A stretch of 64,000 nucleotides of DNA, taken from positions 186,001 through 250,000 of the forward strand of contig WHUX01000036.1 of assembly GCA_015179025.1 (NCBI GenBank). Reading direction: 5' to 3'. The translations under genes and the position numbers were made by a program. The stretch is from Terfezia claveryi (lineage: Eukaryota > Ascomycota > Pezizomycetes > Pezizales > Pezizaceae). The notes beneath the pieces were generated by a model. The model was not told the origin of the DNA, did no database searches, and was given only the letters and a program-made list of their open reading frames with translations. Below, piece after piece: positions 1 to 11,220 of this stretch; position 1 is the first letter of the stretch; every line of letters starts with the position of its first letter.

Positions 1-807
1 GTTCGTTTTAGCACCAAAGGATAATTACGCTGATCGACATGTATCGCACTCGCATGAACCAGGATGTCAAGACATTCAGGAACCAAATTTGCATCACTCT
101 GGTGTTGTGAAACCGATCGCCTGTAATTTACAGTTGTGACGAGACTGGAGCATACTATCACCAGCCTTTAAGCCCCACCATTTGAGGACGCTCATTGGGA
201 ATACACCAAACATTTTCATATCTGCGACGAGGGGTGTGTGGCCGGAAGAACACCCTGCTTGGGTCGCTGCACGTCGATCAAATGGCCGTGCTGCTATTCA
301 CATACCATGAAACATGGGCGAAATCTCCTCCACCCTATCCAATGATCTGCACACCATGCCTATTGTGCCTGAAGGACCGGTCCGAACAATGAATCTCGAG
401 GAGCGCAACACTATACGAGGCGCCCTTGGCCACTTATTTGGCCACTTATTTGGCCACTTATCTATGGACTTGACAGAGTGGTCTGAAACAGACAACCTTG
501 AATGGAATTGTGGCTGCGGTCCCACACAGAACTTTGAATGGGCATTTCACATATATAGTCGATGAATCGCACAATGTGAGTGAATGCTGTTACGCAACTA
601 GTATTTTGCGATTTGCTTTGGAATTTTGCTGTGCAAGATTTCTATTCATTTCTTCGAGAGACTTGACGTCTTCTCGCTGGTACCTTTATTAAAATACCTA
701 ATCATCTTCATCTCTTTTTCTACTCTCGCTTCCTCTGTCTTATACCGAATATCCTGAATCTTCAACTGCGAACTACCCTGTCACAAAGCTTCCAGACTAT
801 ATCCAAA
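1..807. other. Intergenic; no gene seen
   Basis: I see no convincing coding region. The short open frames do not resemble a protein. A 12-bp unit reading GGCCACTTATTT is repeated three times at about 427-462. A pyrimidine-rich stretch at about 700-780 immediately precedes the next ATG, as is usual for the core promoter and 5' leader of fungal genes. Confidence 0.6.
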
Positions 808-1950
808 ATGCGTCTGTTAACCCTTCTTCAATATATTGCTCTGCTACCCAGCTTTGCGTATGCGGGCCCATTGGGCTATAACCTGCGCCGCCACGATGAG
901 GATAGAAAGCAATTAATCACGACTATAATGGTCTTCACAAAGACCATGGTTCTTGAGATCGACCTCCCGACTGTTACAACTACAACTGTCTCCACTGAGC
1001 CAATTCCTCCCCCAGCAGAGTCAACACCTGCACCTGACGAAAACGTACCAAAAGTAACTGTCACGCAAGTTGTAACTGTGACGAAGAAAAAGACAGCTAC
1101 ACACGAGCAACCTCTAGCAACTTCTACAACAGAATCTATAACAGAAACCTCGTCGAGACTCAAGCCTCTTCCGACGACAAAGAAGGAAAAGACTACCGCG
1201 TATACAGGCACTTCTACAACCTCTGTGCCGGTGTCGGAAGTGACTAAACCACCGTCTCCACCTTCGGAGGTGCCTACGCTTCAACTGACGAGTACCTATA
1301 TATTGTCAAGGCTAAACCCCCTTCCTGATGAAAGATACCCAGAAGGCCCCGTTGAAAATACAACAGCGGATCCTACCACTACAGAGACTACCATTGTGGA
1401 GACAACCAATGCTAAAACTACTACGGAGCCCACGCCAACCGCAATTCCACAACCCGAGCAACCATCCTCTTCACTACCGGAGACCCCAACCACTACAGGT
1501 TTCGTGCCTCCAACAGATCCACCAAACTCTGGACCATCTTTCAAGGAAAACGTCCCTATAGCCATAAAACGTAACCAAGAGTACAATGAACTCAAAGAGG
1601 GAGACGAGTGCGATCCGAGTGTCAGCATTCTAGCATGCGCTGGCACGATGGGTAAATCTATACTTCAGTGCGATACAACCAAGAAGTATAAGTCAGTCCT
1701 CCCTTGTCTGCGTGAAACTCGTTGTTTTGCAACGCCTCAACTGTTGGCTCCTGGTGTCCTTGTGACCTGTGATACTCCGGAGGCTGCTGGGAAAAAATTC
1801 AATATGAGTGTGGAAGAATTATTGAAGGAGATACAGGGAGGTGGATACGGAAATGGGAAAGAGAAAGAGAAAGAGAAAGAGAAAGAGAAAGAGAAAGAGA
1901 AAGATGAATATAAGAGAAAGAGACGGCTGGTGCAGATTCTTCCCTCTTAA
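808..1950 (+). CDS. Secreted Thr/Pro-rich protein with C-terminal cysteine module
   Basis: Intronless 380-residue protein. Residues 1-19 form a clear signal peptide (MRLLTLLQYIALLPSFAYA, likely cut before Gly-Pro), so the product should enter the secretory pathway. Residues about 50-250 are a Thr/Ser/Pro-rich linker of the kind that is heavily O-mannosylated in wall or extracellular proteins. Residues about 268-325 hold a six-cysteine module (EGDECDPS...LACAG...LQCD...LPCLRETRCFA...VTCD) whose spacing is reminiscent of CBM19-type chitin-binding domains; that match is from memory. The C-terminus has a run of alternating Lys-Glu encoded by a GAGAAA microsatellite (about 1858-1905), followed by KRKRR. 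No GPI signal is seen. It could be a chitin-binding wall protein; the exact function is unknown. Confidence 0.8.
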   Translation: MRLLTLLQYIALLPSFAYAGPLGYNLRRHDEDRKQLITTIMVFTKTMVLEIDLPTVTTTTVSTEPIPPPAESTPAPDENVPKVTVTQVVTVTKKKTATHEQPLATSTTESITETSSRLKPLPTTKKEKTTAYTGTSTTSVPVSEVTKPPSPPSEVPTLQLTSTYILSRLNPLPDERYPEGPVENTTADPTTTETTIVETTNAKTTTEPTPTAIPQPEQPSSSLPETPTTTGFVPPTDPPNSGPSFKENVPIAIKRNQEYNELKEGDECDPSVSILACAGTMGKSILQCDTTKKYKSVLPCLRETRCFATPQLLAPGVLVTCDTPEAAGKKFNMSVEELLKEIQGGGYGNGKEKEKEKEKEKEKEKDEYKRKRRLVQILPS

Positions 1951-2880
1951 AGAGAGCCTATAATGAGGTTCGTTCCCGATTGTAAGCAACAGGAATGACA
2001 TAGTTTGGTATATGGGGCATGGACTTGGTGTCGTTTGGAACTGCAACCAATTTTGCTTTGGCACAGTGGCTTCTTGATTGTAATTACTTGATTTGCTATT
2101 TTTTTTGTTCTTTCCTCGCTGCATGCATATATGTTGACTTCATGGCTCGGAGTTATTTGCATTTCGTCACACTGGTAGCACTCTCTGCGGTTTTTATTAC
2201 TCTCTGCGAAATGAGTTGGCGATCGCTATGATCCTTGGTTTTACTCTCTGCATTGTGCTACAAGGCAGGTATTGGATCATATATATATCTCCGCACTTCG
2301 TTTCATGCGCTCGCCCTCGATTCTGACAAAATGTATATCAAGCAAGTCGTACTTTGGGCTGTTGTCTGCTGCCCAATCACCCAATCGCTGCTTAGCCCCG
2401 CGTGTTCGTATTAGCTGGCTGGAGCAGCACCCTGCAATAACGGTTGACGGATGTGCATGTGCATATTCCACAAGAATACATGGGGGTGGGTGGCCAGACC
2501 ACTGTCATTCACAGGAGCTTCTGATTCCTCCTCGATATTCCAAGTTTTCCCCAAGGCGGTCTGTGTCTGTGGTGTAGCAGTGCAGCGTGCTATGTTTGGA
2601 GACCGTACGACATGAGAGAAGCACCTGGACAAATTAAGGAAGCATTGGCTGAGAAGAGAGTGAGAGAGACGGAGAAAGAGAGAAGTGGTCGTGCAGGCTA
2701 CCAGGTGTGACGTCCTGAAGGTCCTGAAGACACTGCCCCCCCCTCCCCCCACCTTATCATCCTCCAAATCTCCCCAAATCGTCCAAAGATCAACAGCATC
2801 ACCGTACACCTGAGGCTCACGCCAAATATAGTCGCGTCGTTCGGTGACTTTCTCTCATTCCTTATTAGCAAGATCAAATC
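1951..2880. other. Intergenic; promoter of the next gene
   Basis: No gene recognised. ACTCTCTGC recurs at about 2180-2250. A CT-rich stretch with a C-run at about 2730-2790 lies roughly 100 bp upstream of the next start codon and probably belongs to its promoter. Confidence 0.5.
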
Positions 2881-4496
2881 ATGTCTCCGGCTTCGTCGAC
2901 ACGGCCAGCTACCGGCCAAAGCAGCTCCCTTTCCGGGATGCCTCCTTCCCCCACAGCTTCCTACACCTCGACGGCCGTGCCGCCTTCAACTCTCAATCTC
3001 CTTAACTCATCCTCCTCACCCCCGATCCCTCAGGACATTCTCTCCCGAGCAGACGTTGCGCACTCGATTTCCGCTTACGAGAGCCTCCTATCGACAGCAA
3101 AAGCGTACCGGAAAGCCCTCGCTGCAGTATCGGCTGCGGCGTCCTCTTTTGGGGCTGCTCTTGAGGCGTGCGCTCGATGTATGTATTATACATTCAAACA
3201 GAAATCCCGATTCTAATACCATTCCATACCCCCGCTTGGTCCCCGCATTATGCATGAAACCTAGCCAGAAGCTAATATGTGTGGTCCAATCAAATATAGG
3301 CAGAGGCACAGGACCAAATGGCCATGGCATACTTAATGCAAGTGGGTTACAGTACCTGATTGGTAGCAATATGAATATTTTAAGCGAGGGTCTTTACCGT
3401 GGCTTTGAGGTCCCCTTATTGCATGAGCTGGATTTATACAAAGAGAAGACTACTGAAAACGAGGAGCGGTATAAGAAGGAGGAGGCTAAGCGTGGGAGGG
3501 AGCTGAGGAAACGGGAGTGTGAATATCTTAAGCTTGCTAGGCAGAAACAGCGGAGTACGGCATATTCCCACCGCTTATAGTGGCATAGCTAACTTTCTTA
3601 ATGTAGACTTTTATTCTTATCGCTCTGCTCTTACCGACCTCACACAATTTATTGATGAGCTCGACCAACTCAAATATGAGCATTGGCACGTCGCCCACAC
3701 GCTCGCCACGGATACCTCTAACCGCGTCCTCGACTGCGCCGCCCTCGTTGTCCGTGCCGAAGTTGAGATCTTTGAAAAGGTCGCTCAAAAGGGCTGGGAT
3801 GGCGCGGGAGGAGGGTTAGACGACCTCATCGCCAGGGCTCAGGACCCCTTTGCACTAGAAGTCTGCGGAGACGATGCAGGCAGTGGAGCAGGGACCCTGT
3901 TTAGCATTTTACCGGCACATAGTATTTTGCCGAGCCCGCATAGCCCGGTGATGCATGGCGTGGGAGGAACTATCAGTGTTAATAGTGGAGTTGTGGTACC
4001 GAACTCGGATGGAGCAGAGACTATGAACCATCCTGCATGGGGACAGAAGACAGGAAAATATAGAGCACCGCTAACGGATGCATTGTCTCCACCCGCAAGG
4101 AATCTGTACTCCGACGAGGATGACCAAGGGAGTATTTTCTCGGGGCCCTTCTCCAGTACAGTGGCTCTCAGTGGGGCTCCAACAAGCACCTCTACAGTGG
4201 GGGCTAGTGAGGGGGACAGTCAAGCCGATATGGAAAGTCTCAAGAGCCCTCCTTCAAGAGCAGGCCCTACGAAGTTACTACCGCCGCCATCAAGTCCTAG
4301 TCAGTCTAGTTCGGGGTGGGCGCATGGGGATGGCGATGTACAGCCCTTAGAGTTGAATAGTCCCGTTGGGCTGAGGTATCAGAGAAGTGAGAGTACAGGA
4401 GCGGGTGGGGATAGAGAGGGTAAGAGTGGGGATGGAGGGGATAACGATGTGGAGGTTGCTACGATACGGCCACTAAGTAGTGGTGAGGAGAGATGA
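2881..4496 (+). CDS. IVY1-like BAR-domain phospholipid-binding protein
   Basis: Three exons, 2881-3178, 3300-3554 and 3607-4496, give 480 residues. The introns are 121 and 52 bp with GTATGT...ATAG and GTACGG...GTAG borders, and both junctions keep frame. The first exon ends in the SYESLLSTAKAYRKAL...AALEACAR helix; the second carries NASGLQYL...LYRGFEVPLLHELDLYKE; the third carries FYSYRSALTDL...VVRAEVEIFEKVAQKGWDG...GLDDLIARAQDPFA and the LFSILP...SILP motif. From memory these are hallmarks of the fungal Ivy1 family: a crescent-forming BAR-like domain followed by a Ser/Pro/Gly-rich disordered tail. In yeast Ivy1 binds phospholipids and Ypt7 at the vacuole and affects TORC1 signalling; a similar role here is inferred. 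The tail (residues about 250-480) is low complexity. Confidence 0.85.
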
Positions 4497-5455
4497 GGAA
4501 TGTATTAGGGCCCGGATATGGTCAGGAGTAGGCAAAGCGAATTTGGGGGATCGAGACTACCAGTAGGGGCATTAGTACTACTTGCCAGGATAAGTTAGAG
4601 GGCGGTCCCTTTGAGTACAATGGGGGAAGTGTAACTTTGGTTTTTTTTCCCACACTTTTTTCTCCTTTGAAAGTTCATGGTCCCTCTTGTTTTTTGTTAT
4701 TTTTGGCGTATAGCTTACTACCTCACTAGCATCACTTCTCAGCTGTTCTTTTAGTTTCTGTGCATACCACTCTTACACTCTGTTATACTCTTTACTGTTT
4801 TACTTGTTCGTTGTCATGAGTACGTTCTTTCTTTGTTATGCGCCTGCATTGAGAAGTCACCCGAGGTGGAGATAGGCGAGTATTCTTATATATGGCTGTC
4901 TGAAGGATGGAGAGGCAGAGGATGGGCGGGGTATAGCGGGGATGGAGGATGAACTTGACGGAAATGTATGCGTAGACAGAAAGATACTCAGCTTGGATCT
5001 GATGTGATTGAGAGAATTTGAAGTTTGTGTTTTCCTTCCTAATTATTCATATCTGTATGGTGCCCACTCAAGTCTAGATGCCTAAGTAGTAGTCTGGTTG
5101 GCACGACCCTTCCTATGAAGCCTAATTAGCGAGTCACTCTCAAGGATCACGAACTAAATGCCGGCCGGATATCATGAGTTAATAATTAACCCGGGTTTAC
5201 AATTGGATATAAATTGATTGATATGGTTTTGGAGAAACAAGCTCAAGCATTGATAGCTTGAGAATGCTTACTTGTATGTAGCACATAGGGGTGATCATGA
5301 AAACAGCACCAGGCACTTTGCATAGGGTATACTTTTTATAACATTGAAATTTGCATACATAAACTTAAAGCAGGTGCATAGAATATACATGTATACCTCT
5401 CTAACTCAACACCATCGTGCCCGGCGCACAACTTCAACATTTCAGACCTTGATAT
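4497..5455. other. Intergenic between convergent genes
   Basis: 3' flanks of the IVY1-like gene and of the minus-strand pyruvate carrier gene. It holds T-rich stretches at about 4640-4700. A short sequence at about 5091 (AGTCTGGTTGGCAC) is also one arm of the hairpin at 19.8 kb. No gene seen. Confidence 0.5.
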
Positions 5456-6066
5456 CTATGCCACTGGTGATGGTGTGGGTGCCGGTGTCGTCCCCGCTGC
5501 CTTATTCTTCTCCGCCTCCTTCTTCAATTTCCAGTGGTGTCTACCGTCAAACCCAAAAATCGAGTCAGCCTATTCCACCCTACCCAACCATCCTATCCTC
5601 CCACATCAAACCAGGGCAGAGGGGGTTGGGTATACATACACTCCAATTCTCCCCATCTGTACGCTCCCCACCCCCGCCAAAAAGAAGTTCACAGCCGCCA
5701 AGGGATAGTTCTGGGGTTTGATAATCAGACACCAGCGGGTCCAGATGGAGCCTGTGGCGAGGAGAGCAGCATTCTGTGTCACAGAGAGGGATTCAACCGG
5801 ACGGTAGAAGTCGCCGATGCCGGCGATGACGAGGCCCCACTGTTGAAAGGTTAGTTACGCTGGATATCTGTCTGTCTGTCGGTGCGGGGCGGAGGTACCT
5901 TGAGAATTGGAGCCTGTGAGTGGTGGTTAGCCGGGTGAGATAATATGATGGAGTGAGTATTGGTATTGGGGAGGAGGGATTAAAATACCCAGAAATGAAC
6001 GGTCCTTGGGTTAAATGCTGGATTGATGGCTTTGGTGGCCGCTGTAGCTGCCGGTTGGGAAGCCAT
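5456..6066 (-). CDS. Mitochondrial pyruvate carrier subunit (MPC2/MPC3-like)
   Basis: Four minus-strand exons: 6066-5989, a 15-nt micro-exon 5913-5899, 5839-5640 and 5540-5456. Total 378 nt, 125 residues, with all phases consistent and a CTAAC branch point before exon 3. The protein reads KTVHFW-type N-terminus (RTVHFW), then APILKWGLVIAGIGDF, RPVESLSVTQNAAL, ATGSIWTRWCLIIKPQNY and AAVNFFLAGVG. These are the conserved motifs of MPC2-class subunits of the inner-membrane pyruvate carrier, which works as a heterodimer with MPC1. The length matches the family. A Lys/Glu-rich C-terminal tail (KLKKEAEKNKAA) is exposed. The micro-exon encodes only APILK, so simple gene finders may miss it. Confidence 0.88.
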
Positions 6067-7141
6067 ACTTTTTTGTATTTTTTTCTTATGGTTGACGGAG
6101 TGGAGATGGGGTTTGAGACAGCTTGGGTGAAAGCTCAATTCGCCATGTTCACAGGAAGCTTGGCATTTGACACTATGTTGCTTTTTGAGGCATCGCTCAC
6201 GTGGTCCACAGGTTGCCTTGTCCTTATAACACAACTCTAGCAAGATATAATTATTAACCAGATTACATGAAAATAACCAACAGCTGATTGTATTACTCGG
6301 CCAACTAGCAGGATTGGCATCATCGGTCGGTTTTGCTCTTATTTAGGGTTTGTGTTGTGTAAAGTGAGTCGAAAATATATCTGGTTGGAGACTGATTGGC
6401 TAAGTCTATACGAGCAAGCAGTACAAGCAAGATAAAGATGAGATGAATTGGAAAATAACACCTAAAATTCCTCAATGGGGGCATTGAAGAAGCGGAGAGA
6501 AGATTGGGCATCGGGATCTAGAGGTGAGCAAATGCTCGAGGGAAGTCCGTCCGGTAAATTCGATGGCTACGGAATGGAACAAGACCAAAAATAACAGAGA
6601 GTTTTATGACCCATCTACACGATTACTGGTTTTCCAACAACATTAGTGACCTCCTTTCCTACTTTACACCATTTGGTCCGATACTAGCGGACTTTTAGAG
6701 CGAAAAGCCAAAACGTGATGAGTGTAAGTTAATCTTACGCCTGGAGAGAAGGGATCTTGAGCGTTTGACTGCACTTGGAGAGGTTCGTTGTGAGGGAACT
6801 CTTTTGGAATGGATTAGAAGGGGAGATTTTTCTTTGTCAAAGGCGGTCAAAATGACTTCTACCTGGCAGGCTATGCAACAACGTGCATTGACGAATGAAA
6901 AAGATGCTCAAAATCTTAAATAAAGGAGGCACGAATGTATCGTTTTGTAGGGGATGATGCTGGGATATTTAAGTGTAATGTAAGAGAAGCGGATGAAGGA
7001 AAATATCGACTGTGGTACCGTACAATGTCCCGTCGACGTGAATTTAGAGTGGGGTGGTTACCCTGAGGCGGATGATCTAATCTTATCTCCGGAGCTTTAA
7101 CCCACCACACCGCACCACCACTACATCTACAAACCGCAACA
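6067..7141. other. Divergent intergenic region
   Basis: Shared 5' region of the minus-strand pyruvate carrier gene and the plus-strand complex I gene, two nuclear genes for mitochondrial proteins transcribed away from each other. No further gene is recognised. Open frames at 6320-6511 and 6916-7110 on the minus strand look random. Confidence 0.5.
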
Positions 7142-7598
7142 ATGGCAACCCGCTACACCTTCGCCCCCGCACTCAAAGAACTCCGCTTCCTCTTCTGCCA
7201 GACCGGCGAAACCAGTACTTCCCTCCGGTAACCCTTCTCCACTGCCCCCCTTCTTCCACACGAAGAAAATCAAGGAGATGAAACCAGTCGAGAACTAACA
7301 TTATCATAACGTGCTCTCGCGGACTTGATAGCTCATTCCTCCAAAAATCATACCCAGTCATGAAGAGACACAACCCCCACACACCGATCCTTATGCGCGA
7401 GGCGTTAGGGATTGAGCCAAGAGTGTTTGCTAGATATGGTGCGCGCCCCCTCCCCCACCGGACCCTCGATAGACCTGCGGAAATAGATGTTGATTGGATT
7501 GGGCAGAGTTGGGGAAGGAGGTATCGCTGCCGTTGAGTGGGTTGTCTAAGAAGGAGATTGAGGAGAAGGTTGCGGTGCTAGCGAAGGGGAATGCGTAG
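7142..7598 (+). CDS. NADH:ubiquinone oxidoreductase B8/10.5 kDa subunit (NDUFA2)
   Basis: Three exons, 7142-7227, 7332-7438 and 7507-7598, total 285 nt and 94 residues; introns are GTAACC...GATAG and GTGCGC...GGCAG. The protein reads FAPALKELRFLFCQTGETS, then SFLQKSYPVMKRHNPHTPIL, MREALGIEPRVFARYE and SLPLSGLSKKEIEEKV. This is the full thioredoxin-like NDUFA2 family pattern at its normal length of about 95 residues. It is an accessory subunit of respiratory complex I, in the matrix arm. The donor of intron 2 (GTGCGC) is slightly unusual, but the join restores the conserved RYE motif. Confidence 0.92.
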
Positions 7599-7842
7599 TG
7601 TGTGGGAGGGAGGGAGGTGCTTTGTATAAAGGAAAAAGGAGTATGGTGTTTTATGAGCGATGAATCGATAGGATTACTATTTGCGCGGCAATAGATGGAG
7701 TAATGAGTCGAAATATCAAGAAAAAGGGGGTTTATATGGAACTAATGGGCTGGTTCTACATAACCAGCTCTTGGTCGATACATACGATACCGCTACGATA
7801 CACTACTCCACGCTACGCTATAAACCCAACTGCAGCTACACT
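7599..7842. other. Short convergent intergenic region
   Basis: 3' flanks of the NDUFA2 gene (plus) and the dioxygenase gene (minus). Nothing else seen. Confidence 0.5.
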
Positions 7843-8816
7843 CTACATCCCAACTTCCCCAAACCTAAACTGCGCCCAACTCATACTCCACTCCGCCAAC
7901 GTCCACATCCTCTGTGCCCCTTCCCCCTCCGCTGCCCCCGCCGCCACAAACACCGGCAACAAATGGTCAAATGTCGGATGCGCCTTCCTCGCATCTCCCC
8001 TCCTCAACAACTCCTCCATTTTCTTCTTCCTCTCCTCCCCTATCCCACTATCCACCACCGCCTCCCTCAACGCCTCGTCAAAAGTCTCTACGTACTCCAT
8101 TACCTTATTGGTTTCAAACATGAACCGCATATCGCGGAGATTGTGGACTGCCATACCGGAGCAAATTATGAGGTAGCCTTGCGAGCGGAGTGAGGAGACG
8201 GCTTGCCCGAGGGAGTAGTGTGCGGTGGGGGACTCGGAGTCGAGGAGGGAGACTTGGACGATAGGGATGGTGAGGGGGTTTTTCGGGGGGAACACTGCCG
8301 GTTAGAAACATTAGTCGCGTAGAATTAGGATATGTATATGTATCCGGGGAAGAGCAACGTACTACACTTAAACCCTGCCCAAGCACCATGATCCAGCCCC
8401 CTCTTCACCCCCTCCGCCTCAATCCCCTTTTCCCCAAGTAACCCCAGCACCTTCTCCGCAAGCTCCCGACTCCCTTTGTAGTGAAACTTTTCCTTGTAAT
8501 AATGCTATCCCCATGCCCTTCTTATCAGTCTCCATCCCCTCCTTCCCCCACATAGAAAGCTTACATCCGGAAACCCATAAAAATCATACACCAACCCCTC
8601 ATCCTCACCCACATTCACAAGCACCTTACTCCTCCCACCCTGCCAATGTGCGCTAAACACCACCATCCCCTTCGCCCCGCCCGCTATACTGGGGAGGACC
8701 TTTTGAGTGATTTCAAGGCCAATGTTTCCGAGCGTGGTGTATGCGGGGTGAGTGGTCTCGTACATGACGTTTGGACCACCGTGGGAGATGAAGTAGACGG
8801 GGGTGAGGGGGGGCAT
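7843..8816 (-). CDS. LigB/DODA-type extradiol ring-cleavage dioxygenase
   Basis: Three minus-strand exons: 8816-8565, 8504-8363 and 8294-7843. Total 846 nt, 281 residues. The start is taken at MPPLTPVYFISHGGP because the family begins this way; an in-frame upstream ATG at 8894 would add 26 Pro/Ser-rich residues. Motifs: SHGGPN (metal ligand His), VFSAHW (metal ligand His), VYDFYGFPD, HYYKEKFHYKGS, LDHGAWAGF and SLLDSESPTAHYSLG. These match the zinc-dependent 4,5-DOPA dioxygenase class of the LigB superfamily. Family members cleave catechol rings; the physiological substrate here cannot be told from sequence. Predicted cytosolic. Confidence 0.87.
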
Positions 8817-11220
8817 TGTGGGTGGGATTTGTGGGAGAGGTACTGGTGTGAGGGTGGAGGAGGATGAAAATCTAGAGACGGGGGGTGGGGCCAAGGTGAA
8901 GCTGGGGAAAGAGCAAGTGCGATTGAGGATGCCACCAGTGCGGGGAAGGGGGAGGAATGGGCGCCACGGTGGGTGGGGGTATACGTTCAGGTGGCCGGTT
9001 GGTGGTGGATTATATGTATGTATATTATAGCAATAGGTATAGTAAAAGTAGCTTGCACATATAGAGTACAGAATATCCCTCTATATATATATATGCGTAC
9101 TCCAACAACGGTTCTACAGAACCTCTTACCCCATACCAGAACTAGGGCAGTTACATATGTCGTTAGATGACTTTAAAAAGACAACAGTGAGGAATGGTGA
9201 AGAAAAATTTCCATTTCACAGTGACGACTAAAGGATACCTCTCAAAGTCATATTTAAGTACAAAGAAATACATGTGACTAGCGAACTTCGAGTAGATCAA
9301 CAGGTCGATGGCAGCATCAAAATCAGTGTAATTAAATCCTCAACATTACTTATATTATTAACAACCTTTGAACTCGTTCAACTGCTTGCTACCTACGTAC
9401 CAGCATTGGCTCCAGCAACATATTCCCACAATACCTACTCGGACTCACCATAACTAAGTTCTTATTTGTATCTTTATTTTGATGTTAAATTCCGTGATGG
9501 CCCCAGAACATATATATATGTATGATATGTATCCAAGTGTGGGATATTGTGTGATATCGAAAGTATTCTTAGCATTCGAGTGTAGAAGGTTTTCTGTCTA
9601 TATATTACAATATCATTACGAATCCCGCCCTCCCGAGGATTATCCCGTCTTGTGCATATTCTATTTTTATTTGTTTAAGCAATCCTTGTTAAAAGTAAAC
9701 CTTCACTTTTATCTCTCTTCAGTACTATTGCCTCCACCTAAGCAACCTAAACTTTTTTATTTCTTATTGCTAGCTAGTACTTTTTATATATACTTAATTT
9801 AATATAGTTTTTTAAATACTACCAATATATCAGGTTGAGAAGAATGTGTATTTTATATAAAAAATGTATATAAGCTATATACCCAGCTCTGCACTACCCA
9901 GAGGAGACATTGGTCATTCTTTTTAAAGACTACTAGTCCAAACATAGGGCAGTCTGAAGTTCTAGAAGGCCAGTCTAGCTCTGAAAGCATCCAGGCTACT
10001 TGGTTCGAAAGTCTGAACATTATCATAAAGAAAAAGAATCTAGAACAATAATAGTAGGCCTAATAGGAAGTATAAACAATAACTATACTAGTAGCAAATC
10101 ATTCTGGGATGAAATATGGAAAAGGTATGGATACAAATAGCAATTTTTTTTTTTTCCCTCTTATCTAAGACCAGACTAGATATGATTATGATTGTTATGT
10201 TTTATTTTACTAACACTTATCCAGAGCACAAGAAAGTACAGCTAAGTAGTCAGTTAGCTAATTTCCTGATAATGATGGGTGTTTTCTCCACCCCACCAAT
10301 AAAAACAAAAATAAAAAAATAAAAAAAAAAAAAAAACTCATAATAGCAAATAATAAGTTGTGAGAGAGAAAACTTCCTTCCCTACACCTCAAAATTGTGA
10401 GCCTCTCCCCCTCGATTCTAGGAACTCATTACTTAACTTTTTTTTTATTTTTTTTTTTTTCCAGTTTGGAAATGAATATCTGCCATTGCGTTCCAAGTGG
10501 CAGCTGCTCGGTGATCTCATCTGGTATGGTCAGAAGGTGAATGGATGGGTAAGCCGGTAATATGGGGAAAGGGGGTTTATCCTCGTATGGCTTCTGTTAT
10601 ATATATAGAGAAGGACATAATTTACTCTTTTTTTTTTTTTCCCCATCGTGTAATAAATGGTATTGTTTTTACCCTGAGAGTAAAAAAAAAAATCCGGCAA
10701 CATTCTGGGCAAAAGGTTTGCACTTTTGCACAAGTTGTCCTCCCGACCGTTATACATACAGCATACACACATCCCTCACAAACCCTCTAATACACAGATG
10801 TAAAAGGGGGAAAAATAGAAAACAAAAAAAGAAAGCAAAAAGGAGCAACGTAAATTCGGATATAACGCAAACCACACACGCACAAAATAGAAGAATAACC
10901 CCGCACAGAACAAGAAAAAAAAAAAAAAGCAAGACACGGAGCAATATAAACATCAAAAAGCCCACTGCAAACACCCCTCCACCCCTCCACAAAAAAAAAA
11001 AAAAAAAAAAAAAAACATCATATAAAAACATAGAGTTACAATACTACCACTCTCCTCAACCCAAGCCTATCTATCCTATTCGACCCCGCAAACACATAGA
11101 CACAGAGCAACATAACCAGACACAGAGCCATAACCACCCCAAAAACACCAATCCAGCCCTAATGATTACAAGCATGAAACCCATCCATCTACCCTAATGC
11201 ACTGGAATAGTGCAGCCATC
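8817..11220. other. AT-rich low-complexity gap without recognisable gene
   Basis: A 2.4-kb stretch, distinctly AT-rich from about 9030, with many homopolymer runs: A-runs near 10311-10336 and 10991-11013, and T-runs near 10141, 10440, 10458 and 10626. Open frames here are made of Lys/Asn or Phe runs and resemble no protein. The distal end must contain the 3' untranslated region of the Chs4-like gene. Positions 9890-10110 look like decayed sequence of unknown origin. Confidence 0.55.

Noticed and set aside
10562..11197. 211-residue plus-strand frame
   Set aside because: Made of Lys/Asn/Pro runs from poly-A tracts in an AT-rich gap, with no protein-like pattern.
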